14,184 nt of DNA from Acidimicrobiaceae bacterium (lineage in GTDB: Bacteria; Actinomycetota; Acidimicrobiia; Acidimicrobiales; Palsa-688), in contig JAUTXM010000366.1 of the NCBI GenBank assembly GCA_030838025.1, forward strand, positions 1 to 14,184, in the 5' to 3' direction. How positions within the stretch are numbered: position 1 is the first letter of the stretch; each line of letters opens with the position of its first letter. The notes beneath the pieces are model-generated. The model ran no database searches. It was not told the DNA's origin and saw only the letters and a program-made list of their open reading frames with translations. Shown one piece after another: positions 6,028-13,513 of this stretch. Position numbers and translations under genes: made by a program.

Positions 6028-8013
6028 TCAGCTGGCGTTCAGGGCGTTGTCGTCGACCACAAACGACGTCTGAAGCGAGGAGTCCTCGGTCCCGGTGAAG
6101 TTCAAGCTCACCGTCTGCCCTGCGAAACCGGCGACATTGAAGCTCTTCAGCGAGTACCCGGTCGCCTTGTTGAGGTTCGAGTAGGTCGCCAGCGTGGTGG
6201 AACCGAGTTTCACGGTGAGCTTGTCGTATTGGACCGTCGTGGTCGTCTCGGCGCTGTCGATGTGCAACCAGAACGAGAGGGTGTAGGTCGTGCACCCACT
6301 CGGGATGGCGACGCTCTGCGACAGCGTGTCGGTATGCGTCGTTCCGTAGCCGTTCATCCACGCATCCCAGGTCCCGGCGTGCGGCGCATGGGTGCCGGTG
6401 TACTGGCCGATGACGCCGGCGCTGGAGGTCCAGGACGCCGCGCCGGATTCAAAGCCGGGGTTGGCCAGCTTCTGCCCCGAGGCGCACGAGGTCGAGCCGT
6501 TCACAGTCAGTGAGAACGTGGTGCTGTGCGTCGCCGAGGTGCCCGTACCAGTGACCGTGACGCTGTAGGTGCCCGAGGGCGTCGACAACGAGGTCGTTAG
6601 CGTCAGGGTCGACGATCCGCCCGAGGTCACCGAGTTCGGCGACAACGAGGCACTCGCACCCGCGGGCAGACCGGTGGCTGACAACGACACCGGCTGGGCC
6701 GCGCCCGAGGTCGTGCTGGTGGCGACGGTGGCGGTGGCTGAGCCGCCCGCGGCCACGGTGGCCGAGGAGGGACTCACCGACAGCGAGAAGTCCGCACCGG
6801 CAACCGCAGGGCCGAACGCCGCCGAGCCATTGGGGGAGCCCAGGCCGGTGGGGCCGTCATAACCGGCCGCGCCCTTGCACAGGTACGTCGGCGAGCACGA
6901 CCCATTGCTGCCGCTGGTGACATCGAACAGCGCAGCGGTGTTGGCGTAGGGGTACTGCACCGGGTAGACGCCCGCTGCGGGGGGTGTCGCGGTCGCGAAG
7001 ACCGACGCAATGATGGGCGACGAGGCGCTGGTCCCGCCGTAGACCTGCCAGCCGCTGGTTTGGTAGCTGTCGTAGACCGCGACGCCGGTGTTGGGATCGG
7101 CCACGGCGCTCACATCGGCCATCGTGCGGCGGGCACAGCCGGTGTCATGTTGGAACGACGGCTTGGCTTCGTAGGTCGAGCATCCGCTACCGGCGCCACT
7201 CCACGCCGATTCGGTCCAGCCTCGTGCGTTGCTCGCCCGGTTGAGCGAGGTGCCCCCGACCGAGGTGACGAACGGCGAGTCAGCCGGGTAGCTGGTGCCG
7301 TAGCCACTGTCGCCGCTGGAGGCGGTGACGGCGATGCCACTGTGCTTGTAATAGGAGTTGTCATACGAGGTATCGCTGGAGGACTCCGGCCCGCCGTAGC
7401 TGTTGGAGACGGCGACCACGCCGGGCTGTGAGGCGGCTTGGTTGACGGCGATACCGAGGTTGGCGTTGCTGGCGCTGGTGGCCTCGACGAGAAGGATCTT
7501 GCACTGCGGGCAAGCCGCCGACACCATGTCGATGTCAAGCGCGATCTCGCCGCCCCACCCCGAGTTGGCCGCCGGCGGCGTCGTACCGCCGGTCTGGTTG
7601 ATCTTGCGGAAGCACCCGTTGGCGGTCGTGCACGGCGGCAGGCCGAAGTTGGACCGGTAGGTGGCCAGGTCTGACTCGGCGGTCGGCAGGTCGTAGGCAT
7701 CGACGATGGCGACCGTACGACCGGCGCCACTCGACGTGGACAGCTTGTAGGCGCCCTGGATGTCGGTGGGGCCGTAGCCGGACACGACCAAGGGGTTCAC
7801 CTGGCCCGCGGGGGTCACCTTGCGCAGGGCGAGACAGGCTCGGAAGCCGACCTTCGGAGTGGCGCACAGCTGCTCGGTGCCCGGCGGAGGGCTCGTCGTG
7901 TTGGCCGTTGCCGGCTGGGCGGCGAGTGGCGCCGACAGCAACGCCAGCAACACGCCCGCGAATGCCGAGGACGTCAGAACATGGCGCGACTTCCGCCCAG
8001 AACGTAAGAACAC
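6028..8013 (-). CDS. Secreted S53 (sedolisin) serine-carboxyl peptidase with C-terminal beta-sandwich modules
   Basis: 661 residues from GTG 8013, chosen because AAGGAGG lies 9 bases upstream and a signal peptide follows: basic start M-F-L-R-S-G-R-K-S-R, hydrophobic core to about 31, likely cleavage near A-A-Q-P-A-T-A. The frame is open upstream but not protein-like. The catalytic domain spans about 75-400. Triad residues E156 and D160 (G-G-E-I-A-L-D-I-D), S329 (G-G-T-S-A-S-S-P) and oxyanion D235 (S-S-G-D-S-G-Y-G) match sedolisins. Calcium-site-like segments are D-V-T-S-G-S-N-G and G-Y-D-G-P-T-G-L-G-S-P-N-G. An Ig-like Thr/Ser-rich module (about 408-505) and a lectin/CBM-like module beginning N-P-G-F-E-S-G (510-661) follow. 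Only about 40 residues separate signal and protease domain, so the usual long propeptide is absent. Expected role: extracellular protein degradation, often at acid pH in this family. Confidence 0.93.
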   Translation of the reverse strand: MFLRSGRKSRHVLTSSAFAGVLLALLSAPLAAQPATANTTSPPPGTEQLCATPKVGFRACLALRKVTPAGQVNPLVVSGYGPTDIQGAYKLSTSSGAGRTVAIVDAYDLPTAESDLATYRSNFGLPPCTTANGCFRKINQTGGTTPPAANSGWGGEIALDIDMVSAACPQCKILLVEATSASNANLGIAVNQAASQPGVVAVSNSYGGPESSSDTSYDNSYYKHSGIAVTASSGDSGYGTSYPADSPFVTSVGGTSLNRASNARGWTESAWSGAGSGCSTYEAKPSFQHDTGCARRTMADVSAVADPNTGVAVYDSYQTSGWQVYGGTSASSPIIASVFATATPPAAGVYPVQYPYANTAALFDVTSGSNGSCSPTYLCKGAAGYDGPTGLGSPNGSAAFGPAVAGADFSLSVSPSSATVAAGGSATATVATSTTSGAAQPVSLSATGLPAGASASLSPNSVTSGGSSTLTLTTSLSTPSGTYSVTVTGTGTSATHSTTFSLTVNGSTSCASGQKLANPGFESGAASWTSSAGVIGQYTGTHAPHAGTWDAWMNGYGTTHTDTLSQSVAIPSGCTTYTLSFWLHIDSAETTTTVQYDKLTVKLGSTTLATYSNLNKATGYSLKSFNVAGFAGQTVSLNFTGTEDSSLQTSFVVDDNALNAS

Positions 8014-8018
8014 GGGGA

Positions 8019-8037
8019 GGCCCCTCCTTACGGGGCC
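8019..8037 (-). promoter_or_regulatory. Hairpin presenting the peptidase ribosome binding site
   Basis: On the minus strand GGCCCC (8037-8032) pairs with GGGGCC (8024-8019) around loop GTAAGGA (8031-8025). The Shine-Dalgarno AAGGAGG (8029-8023) is split: AAGGA in the loop, GG in the stem. This could tune translation of the peptidase (inference). Confidence 0.45.
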
Positions 8038-8071
8038 CGCAACGCCCCACGACGTGTGATCTTGACAGACA

Positions 8072-8087
8072 TGGTCAGCGATGACCA
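8072..8087 (-). promoter_or_regulatory. Inverted repeat in the peptidase leader
   Basis: TGGTCA-GCGA-TGACCA, perfect 6-base arms and 4-base spacer, about 43 bases upstream of the Shine-Dalgarno. Could be an operator or an RNA hairpin; the sequence alone does not decide. Confidence 0.4.
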
Positions 8088-8555
8088 CGCCGGTACATCG
8101 GCACGCGAGCGCCGCCAGTTGAGGCTGAATCGTCGGGCGGTCATGGAGCTCACCCGCTGGGGCTCGGCTGTCACAAGCGCAAAGGCGAGGCGGTCGATCA
8201 CCGCGAGCGGTCCGGAGACAAACCACAACTTTGACCCGCGGGCCCCTAGAGGCGCGTGCAAAGTGTGACCGGTGAACGACACCGACTAGCTTGGTGCGAG
8301 AACCTACGAATGCGCAGGTCAGCGTGTGTAACGGCGCTGCGTCGGGGGAATCGGTTCTTTTGGACGTTGCCGAGACATCAAGACGCGACTAAGGTACCCC
8401 GATAGCTATTTTCATGGACCCCGAGCCCTCCAGGAGCACCGGCCGATGAGGTCATATCCGCCCACGGAGTCGTATTCGGCTGGTCAGCCACGTCGTACCG
8501 TTCATGGTTGGATTGATGATGGCAGTCGCACCTGACGCCATAGAGAGACCCAGCT

Positions 8556-8756
8556 GTGAGTAGTTCTGACGGTGATCGGGAACGAGTTGTTCGGGCGTTC
8601 GCGGCTGAAATGACAGTCAAACATGTGGAGTGTCGATCACACGAAGCCGACGAATGGCTTCGGTGCCTTCATGAAGCAGTAGCGGATGGGAGTCTTTGGA
8701 AGTCCCCTTCGCTCGAGGAGCAACTCGAAGAACACTACAGACGGCTGCTCGGCTAA
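8556..8756 (+). CDS. Unrecognised small protein, 66 residues
   Basis: I do not recognise this protein. It starts at GTG 8556 with only a weak purine stretch upstream. It is soluble, charged and looks helical, with a W-L-R-C-L-H-E-A-V-A-D-G-S-L-W segment and an acidic C-terminal helix L-E-E-Q-L-E-E-H-Y-R-R-L-L-G. There is no signal or membrane segment. Third codon positions are much less GC-rich than in neighbouring genes (for example GTT, GAA, CTT, AGT, CAT), which suggests either transfer or that it is not coding. Another small ORF starts 22 bases downstream on the same strand. The composition of a folded protein argues for coding; the weak ribosome binding site argues against. Confidence 0.4.
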   Translation: MSSSDGDRERVVRAFAAEMTVKHVECRSHEADEWLRCLHEAVADGSLWKSPSLEEQLEEHYRRLLG

Positions 8757-8778
8757 CTCGGCGTAATTCACTTCGCAA

Positions 8779-9069
8779 GTGGATTGGAGAGTCGTAGACC
8801 TACATGGGTCCGCGTATGACGTCTGGGTCCGAGCCCATGAACCCGTTCCCGACGTCGAGTTGGACATGATCGCCTGGCTTCACAGCTTGGAGCAGAGGGG
8901 TCCACCCTTCACCTTGGATTATTCCGACGATGGATTCCCGATCGTCGACGGCCCACACAACACCGTGGTTGAGTACACGTGCTTGCCCGCTCCTTCGAAC
9001 CAACCGCCCGGCCCTCCGTATGGCTGGGTCATCATCAGATCAATACGGTCAAGGCCAGATGCCCGTTGA
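8779..9069 (+). CDS. Unrecognised small protein, 96 residues
   Basis: I do not recognise this protein. GTG 8779 starts it, without a clear ribosome binding site, 22 bases after the preceding small ORF. The sequence is rich in acidic and aromatic residues: V-D-L-H-G-S-A-Y-D-V-W-V-R-A-H-E, an amphipathic stretch D-V-E-L-D-M-I-A-W-L-H-S-L-E-Q, then D-Y-S-D-D-G-F-P-I-V-D-G-P-H-N-T-V-V-E-Y, a proline-rich turn and a short strand G-W-V-I-I-R. Overall pI should be acidic; no membrane or signal segment. It looks like a real small globular alpha/beta protein. It lies in the low-GC island between the peptidase leader and the 3' end of tRNA-Tyr. It could be a remnant of an acquired element. Confidence 0.45.
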   Translation: MDWRVVDLHGSAYDVWVRAHEPVPDVELDMIAWLHSLEQRGPPFTLDYSDDGFPIVDGPHNTVVEYTCLPAPSNQPPGPPYGWVIIRSIRSRPDAR

Positions 9070-9329
9070 TCGCGGCATCAGCGCGCGAGTTCTCGCTACA
9101 CCCCCGATAGACGTGCGCAACAACACCGCCTCGGAACGCCGCGATGCCACCGCCATTCAGAGCATCTCGTATCTAGCGGCACCAACAAGACCGCATCGAG
9201 GAGAGCTGGCGACAAGGCGCCGATGGAACCCCAGAGCTAGACGCGAGCTTCGTGCGCAGCACCATCCCAGCGCTCCCAACCAATCCCTACTGATCGTGTA
9301 GACATGGTGCTGCTTTCGACTTCGAACAG

Positions 9330-9411
<82 letters not shown>

Positions 9412-9425
9412 AGGGCTGACGACGA

Positions 9426-9431
9426 TAGCGT
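9426..9431 (+). promoter_or_regulatory. Possible -10 box for leaderless yajQ
   Basis: TAGCGT fits the actinobacterial TAnnnT -10 and ends 6 bases before GTG 9438, the spacing typical of leaderless transcripts. No Shine-Dalgarno is seen before yajQ, which fits. The -35 region would lie inside the tRNA-Tyr gene. Confidence 0.4.
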
Positions 9432-9437
9432 GTCGCC

Positions 9438-9926
9438 GTGCCCACCTTCGACGTGGTTTCCGAGGTCGACATGCAGGAGGTCAAGAACGCCGTTGACCAG
9501 GCCTCCCGCGAGGTGACGACTCGCTTCGACTTCAAGAACACCGAATCGACCATCGAACTCAACGATCACGAGATCCGGCTGCACTCAGCGACCGACGATC
9601 GGCTTCGCGCCCTGATCGTGGTCTTGGAGGAGAAGCTGGTCAAACGCAAGGTATCCCTGAAGGCCCTCGACCACGGGAAGGTCGAGGAGGCCGCCAAGGG
9701 AACCGTCCGCCAGACCATCACCCTCAAGGCCGGCATCTCGTCCGACAACGCCCGGGCCATCAACCGCTTCATCAAGGACAAGGCGCCCAAGGGGGTCGGA
9801 TCGTCGACCCAGGGCGATCAGATCCGGGTTACCGCCAAGAAGCGCGACGACCTCCAAGCGACGATCGCCGCCCTGAAGGCCGAGGACTTCGGCATCCCGC
9901 TGCAGTTCGAGAACTTCCGGGACTGA
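9438..9926 (+). CDS. yajQ: YajQ-family nucleotide-binding protein
   Basis: 162 residues, the normal length. Family marks are M-P-T-F-D-V-V-S-E-V-D at the N-terminus, N-A-V-D-Q-A-S-R-E-V-T-T-R-F-D-F-K (17-33), D-D-R-L-R-A-L (53-59), L-K-A-G-I-S-S-D-N-A-R-A-I-N-R-F-I-K (96-113), R-V-T-A-K-K-R-D-D-L-Q-A (129-140) and C-terminal P-L-Q-F-E-N-F-R-D. The fold is two RNP-like domains. Family members bind nucleic acids or nucleotides; in Xanthomonas a homologue binds cyclic di-GMP and affects transcription. Cytosolic. No ribosome binding site is visible before GTG 9438, consistent with a leaderless message. It is divergent from tRNA-Tyr and converges with htpX, with 127 bases between. Confidence 0.96.
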   Translation: MPTFDVVSEVDMQEVKNAVDQASREVTTRFDFKNTESTIELNDHEIRLHSATDDRLRALIVVLEEKLVKRKVSLKALDHGKVEEAAKGTVRQTITLKAGISSDNARAINRFIKDKAPKGVGSSTQGDQIRVTAKKRDDLQATIAALKAEDFGIPLQFENFRD

Positions 9927-10053
9927 CCGGCCGCCGTCCCCTCCACAGTTGCCGTCGAACGGCCGTCGCGGGCCGCCCGACAGCACCGCCACAGCAACGG
10001 CCGCAGCCACAGCCTCTGCCGGGACCGGCGCGACCAGCGCTCTCGACGCGGGA

Positions 10054-10896
10054 CTAGTTGGCCCACTCCCGTGACCGCAGCCGTCGGATCCGGTCCTCGG
10101 TGGGCGGGTGGTCGGCGAAGAGCTTCTTGAAGGCGATCTTGCGACCGGTCAGCGGGTTGACGATGAACAACGGCGCCACGGCCGGCGGGATGTTCATCGG
10201 CACCTGCCTCGCCCCCGCCTCCAACTTGGCCAGGGCCCGGGCGAGGGGCTCCCCATCCCCCAACATCCGCGCCCCGCATCGATCCGCCTCGTACTCGCGG
10301 CTGCGGCTCAGTGCCAACTGAAGGATCGTGGCCGCGAGCGGCGCCAGGATGATCAGCGCCAACTGCTCGAAGAGGTTCCCGTCGCGGTCTCCTCCCCCGC
10401 CGAAGAACAACGCAAACCGAGACACGAAGGTGATCGCCAACGCCAGGCTGGCCGCGATCGACGTGATGAGGATGTCCCGGTTGCCGACGTGACAGAGCTC
10501 GTGCGCCAGCACGCCCTTCATCTCGTCCCAGCTGCAAATCTCGAGGATTCCCCGTGTCACGGCAACCGCGGCGTGATTGGGGCTGCGCCCTGTGGCGAAG
10601 GCGTTGGGCTGCATGTCCGGCGTCACGAACAACTTCGGCATCGGAAGGCCGGCGCGCTGGGTCAGGTCCCGCACGATGGCGTAGTACTCCGGCATCTGCG
10701 CCTCACTCACCGGCACCGCCCTCGCGGCCTTGATGGCGATGGTGTCGGACATCCAGTACTGGAAGCCGACGAACGCGATCGCAATGAAGAAGGCGATCGT
10801 GAGGCCATTGCGCCCGCCGATCAGCTGGCCGACGAGCATGAAGAGCCCGCCGATGAACGCCAACAGGATGACCGTCTTGATGGTGTTCTTGCTCAT
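10054..10896 (-). CDS. htpX: HtpX zinc metalloprotease (M48B)
   Basis: 280 residues, normal length. ATG 10896 with AAAAGGA about 7 bases upstream. An integral membrane protease that clears damaged membrane proteins. Membrane helices lie at about 6-26 and 31-49, with two hydrophobic stretches at about 144-165 and 177-197. The zinc motif H-E-L-C-H is at 132-136 (A-H-E-L-C-H-V-G-N-R-D), and the third ligand E201 with D205 is in S-R-E-Y-E-A-D. Other HtpX marks are Q-P-N-A-F-A-T-G-R-S-P-N-H-A-A-V-A-V-T (96-114) and the C-terminal H-P-P-T-E-D-R-I-R-R-L. The active site faces the cytosol. It follows the HAD gene by 73 bases on the same strand and may be co-transcribed or have its own promoter, which I could not identify. 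Confidence 0.97.
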   Translation of the reverse strand: MSKNTIKTVILLAFIGGLFMLVGQLIGGRNGLTIAFFIAIAFVGFQYWMSDTIAIKAARAVPVSEAQMPEYYAIVRDLTQRAGLPMPKLFVTPDMQPNAFATGRSPNHAAVAVTRGILEICSWDEMKGVLAHELCHVGNRDILITSIAASLALAITFVSRFALFFGGGGDRDGNLFEQLALIILAPLAATILQLALSRSREYEADRCGARMLGDGEPLARALAKLEAGARQVPMNIPPAVAPLFIVNPLTGRKIAFKKLFADHPPTEDRIRRLRSREWAN

Positions 10897-10969
10897 GTCG
10901 TGTCCTTTTCTTTCCCACGCGAAGGTAGTGCCACCCGCGCCGTTTTCCGCGGCAAGAACGTCCCGATGT

Positions 10970-11524
10970 TCAGTCGTAGTAGCCCGAATGGATGTAGACG
11001 CATGGAACCCCCTCCGCCCGGAACATCTCTACGTTGCGGCGATCGTCCTCGAACGCCAACTCCAGTTGCATCCCGTACTCCCGTAGTTCGCCAACCGTCA
11101 CCCGCTTAAACGAACGGGCGGCCGAGTAGTCGCCATAGGGGCGCATGATCAACAGGTCCCAGCGGAGCTGGAAACGCTCCAACCACGCCAGCGTCTGGGG
11201 TTGCACCTTCAGTGGCCGGCCGGTCAGCAGCACGATCCGGAGGTCGTCGTCGAGCAGTTCGAGTAGCCGGGCCACCTCGTCGATCAGGGGATCGTCGCCG
11301 CAGGCCGCGAAGAAGCCGTCCCAGTCGCGACGCCCTGCCTCGAGGAAGTGCTGGCGGCTGACGGCGTCGGAGAGGACGCCGTCCAGATCGAAGACGACCG
11401 CCCGCCCCGCCGGCGCCGGCAGAGCCCCCCGCCAACGCCAATACCCCGGCCGCGCGCCAGCGCCAGCAGAGACGACCGGCCCGTCCGGCCCGACCGGCCC
11501 GTGGTCAACAGCGGCGATGGTCAG
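10970..11524 (-). CDS. HAD-superfamily phosphatase-like protein, start codon uncertain
   Basis: All four HAD motifs are in one frame. Numbering from CTG 11524: motif I R-A-V-V-F-D-L-D-G-V-L-S-D-A (D46, D48), motif II L-L-T-G-R-P (T101), motif III K140 (S-F-K-R-V-T), motif IV F-E-D-D-R-R-N (D160, D161). The C-terminus is V-Y-I-H-S-G-Y-Y-D. The first ATG/GTG/TTG in frame is at 11275, which would remove motif I, so the true start must lie further up. A P-G-Y-W-R-W-R-G segment just before motif I also looks conserved. The CTG at 11524 overlaps the acs stop as CTGA, giving 184 residues. An ATC at 11518, 6 bases after GAGGA, is another candidate. Predicted soluble phosphohydrolase, substrate unknown, probably in one operon with midA and acs. 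Function class is sure, start is not. Confidence 0.82.
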   Translation of the reverse strand: MTIAAVDHGPVGPDGPVVSAGAGARPGYWRWRGALPAPAGRAVVFDLDGVLSDAVSRQHFLEAGRRDWDGFFAACGDDPLIDEVARLLELLDDDLRIVLLTGRPLKVQPQTLAWLERFQLRWDLLIMRPYGDYSAARSFKRVTVGELREYGMQLELAFEDDRRNVEMFRAEGVPCVYIHSGYYD

Positions 11525-13503
11525 TCCTCGCTCGGATTGACCGTTGACCGACGCTTGATCTCCTCGACCACCGAAGCGTCGGCGAGCGTCGTCGTGTCGC
11601 CCAGGTCGCGACCCTCGGCCACATCCTTGAGCAGCCGCCGCATGATCTTGCCGGACCGGGTCTTTGGCAGGTCGTCGGTAAACACGATCGTCTTGGGCCG
11701 CCCGAACTTCCCAATCTTGTTGGCCACATACTCCCGAAGGTCTTCGCCGTGCGACTCGTCGGCCGCCGCGTCGGCCTTCAACGTCACGAAGGCGATGATC
11801 GCCTGGCCGGTGGTGGCATCCTTCGCCCCGACCACCGCCGCCTCGGCCACCGTGGGGTGGTCAACCAACGCCGACTCCACCTCGGTGGTCGAAATCCGAT
11901 GACCCGAGACGTTCATCACGTCGTCCACCCGACCGAGGAGCCACAGGTACCCCTCGTCGTCCAGCTTGGCCCCGTCGCCGGCGAAGTAGCGACCCTCGAA
12001 GCGGCTCCAATACGTCGACTGGTACCGCTCGGGATCGCCGTAGATCCCCCGCAGCATCGACGGCCACGGCTGGGTCAGGGTCAGGTACCCCCCGCCGACC
12101 GTCACGCACTGACCAGACTCGTCCACCACCTCGGCGCCGATCCCGGGTAGGGGAAATGTCGCCGACCCGGGCTTCAACGTGGTCACGCCGGGAAGGGCGG
12201 AGATCATGATGGCCCCCGTCTCGGTCTGCCACCAGGTGTCGACGACCGGGCATCGCCCGCCACCGATGTGTTCCCAGTACCACATCCACGCTTCGGGGTT
12301 GATGGGCTCGCCGACGGTCCCGAGGACGCGCAGCGACGAAAGATCGTGCGCCTCGGGGTAGCGCAGGCCCCATTTCATGAACGTGCGGATAGCGGTCGGG
12401 GCGCAGTACAGGATCGTCACCCCGTACTTCTCGATCATCGACCACCAGCGGTCCTTGTCCGGTGTGTCGGGCGCCCCCTCGTACATCACCGAGGTGGCGC
12501 CGTTGGCCAGCGGCCCGTACACGATGTAGCTGTGCCCGGTGACCCAGCCGATGTCGGCGGCGCACCAGTACACGTCCCGATCCTCGTGCAGGTCGAAGAC
12601 GTACTTGTGCGTGAACGCCACCTGGGTCAGGTAGCCCCCGGTGGTGTGCATGATCCCCTTGGGCTTGGCCGTCGTCCCGCTGGTGTACAGCAGGTACAGG
12701 AGGTCCTCGGCGTCCATCTGCTCGGGCTCGCACTCCGCCGCCAGGTCGGCGGCGCCCATCAGGTCGTGCCACCACTGGTCGCGTCCCTCGGTCATGGCCA
12801 CATCGGTTTCGGTCCGGCGCACCACCACCACATGCTCGATCGAGGGGGTGTCCTCGAGCGCGATATCGACCGCCGGCTTCAGCAGCGACGGCGCCGCCCG
12901 CCGGAACCCGCCGTCGGCGGTGACGAGCACCTTGGCCGACGCGTCGTTGATCCGCCCCTTCAGGGCGTCGGCCGAGAACCCGCCGAAGACCACCGAATGG
13001 GCGGCCCCGATCCGCGTGCAAGCCAGCATGGCCACCGGCAGCTCGGGGACCATCGGCATGTAGATCGCCACCCGGTCCCCCCGCTGCACGCCCAGCGACT
13101 TGAGCACGTTGGCGAAGCGCTGCACCTCGTCAAGCAGCTGCTCGTAGGTGATGGTCCGGGTGTCACCCGGCTCCCCCTCCCAGTGGAACGCCACCCGATC
13201 GCCCCGCCCGCCCGCCACATGGCGGTCCAGGCAGTTGTAGGACACGTTGAGCTTGCCCCCGACGAACCATTTGGCGAAGGGGAGGTCCCACTCGAGCACC
13301 GTGTCCCACGGCTTGAACCAGTCGAGTTCCTTGGCCTGCTCGGCCCAAAACGCCTGCCAGTCCTCGGCCTCGGCGTAGATCCCGTCGTCGCTGATCAGCG
13401 CCTCGTCCGCGAACCCCTCGGGCGGTGGAAACGTCCGGCTCTCCAAGTAGTAGGCCTCGATCGTCGGACCCTGACCGTCTGCCTGCTCGTCTGTCGCCGT
13501 CAT
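11521..13503 (-). CDS. acs: Acetyl-CoA synthetase (AMP-forming)
   Basis: 660 residues from ATG 13503, the usual length. The frame continues upstream over the midA stop but without homology. The enzyme activates acetate with ATP to acetyl-AMP, then forms acetyl-CoA in the cytosol. Motifs: ATP-binding Y-T-S-G-T-T-A-K-P-K-G (273-283), D-T-W-W-Q-T-E-T-G (422-430), hinge and A8 region Y-L-W-L-L-G-R-V-D-D-V-M-N-V-S-G-H-R-I-S-T-T-E-V-E (519-543) and the catalytic lysine K619 in L-P-K-T-R-S-G-K-I-M-R-R, the site of reversible acetylation in known Acs. W425 in the W-W-Q-T-E-T-G motif is typical for acetate rather than longer acids. It starts 10 bases after the midA-like stop, indicating one operon; its stop overlaps the likely HAD start. 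Confidence 0.98.
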   Translation of the reverse strand: MTATDEQADGQGPTIEAYYLESRTFPPPEGFADEALISDDGIYAEAEDWQAFWAEQAKELDWFKPWDTVLEWDLPFAKWFVGGKLNVSYNCLDRHVAGGRGDRVAFHWEGEPGDTRTITYEQLLDEVQRFANVLKSLGVQRGDRVAIYMPMVPELPVAMLACTRIGAAHSVVFGGFSADALKGRINDASAKVLVTADGGFRRAAPSLLKPAVDIALEDTPSIEHVVVVRRTETDVAMTEGRDQWWHDLMGAADLAAECEPEQMDAEDLLYLLYTSGTTAKPKGIMHTTGGYLTQVAFTHKYVFDLHEDRDVYWCAADIGWVTGHSYIVYGPLANGATSVMYEGAPDTPDKDRWWSMIEKYGVTILYCAPTAIRTFMKWGLRYPEAHDLSSLRVLGTVGEPINPEAWMWYWEHIGGGRCPVVDTWWQTETGAIMISALPGVTTLKPGSATFPLPGIGAEVVDESGQCVTVGGGYLTLTQPWPSMLRGIYGDPERYQSTYWSRFEGRYFAGDGAKLDDEGYLWLLGRVDDVMNVSGHRISTTEVESALVDHPTVAEAAVVGAKDATTGQAIIAFVTLKADAAADESHGEDLREYVANKIGKFGRPKTIVFTDDLPKTRSGKIMRRLLKDVAEGRDLGDTTTLADASVVEEIKRRSTVNPSED

Positions 13504-13513
13504 GACTTCGACA

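Larger units (their letters stand above)
8014..8555. other. Non-coding stretch holding the peptidase leader
   Basis: About 540 bases without a convincing gene. The part next to 8014 is the 5' leader of the peptidase, read on the minus strand, and holds two hairpins (8019-8037 and 8072-8087). A short palindrome GGCTG-GT-CAGCC lies near 8478. I could not place a convincing promoter, and I see no conserved riboswitch core. Confidence 0.6.

Noticed and set aside
8014..8290. Riboswitch (for example the cyclic di-AMP type seen before actinobacterial cell-wall hydrolase genes) in the peptidase leader
   Set aside because: I did not find the conserved core blocks; only simple hairpins are visible. 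A covariance-model search would settle it.
8637..8867. Minus-strand 76-codon open frame opposite the two small ORFs
   Set aside because: Covers parts of both plus-strand ORFs and their gap, with no ribosome binding site and poorer composition.
8930..9301. 123-codon plus-strand open frame overlapping the 96-residue ORF
   Set aside because: Arg/Ser/Thr-rich with no motif and less protein-like than the overlapping frame.
9927..10053. Terminator between the convergent yajQ and htpX genes
   Set aside because: GC-rich with only imperfect short stems; no hairpin good enough to call.
10970..11275. HAD protein starting at GTG 11275
   Set aside because: It would lack motif I, although motif I is present in the same frame just upstream.
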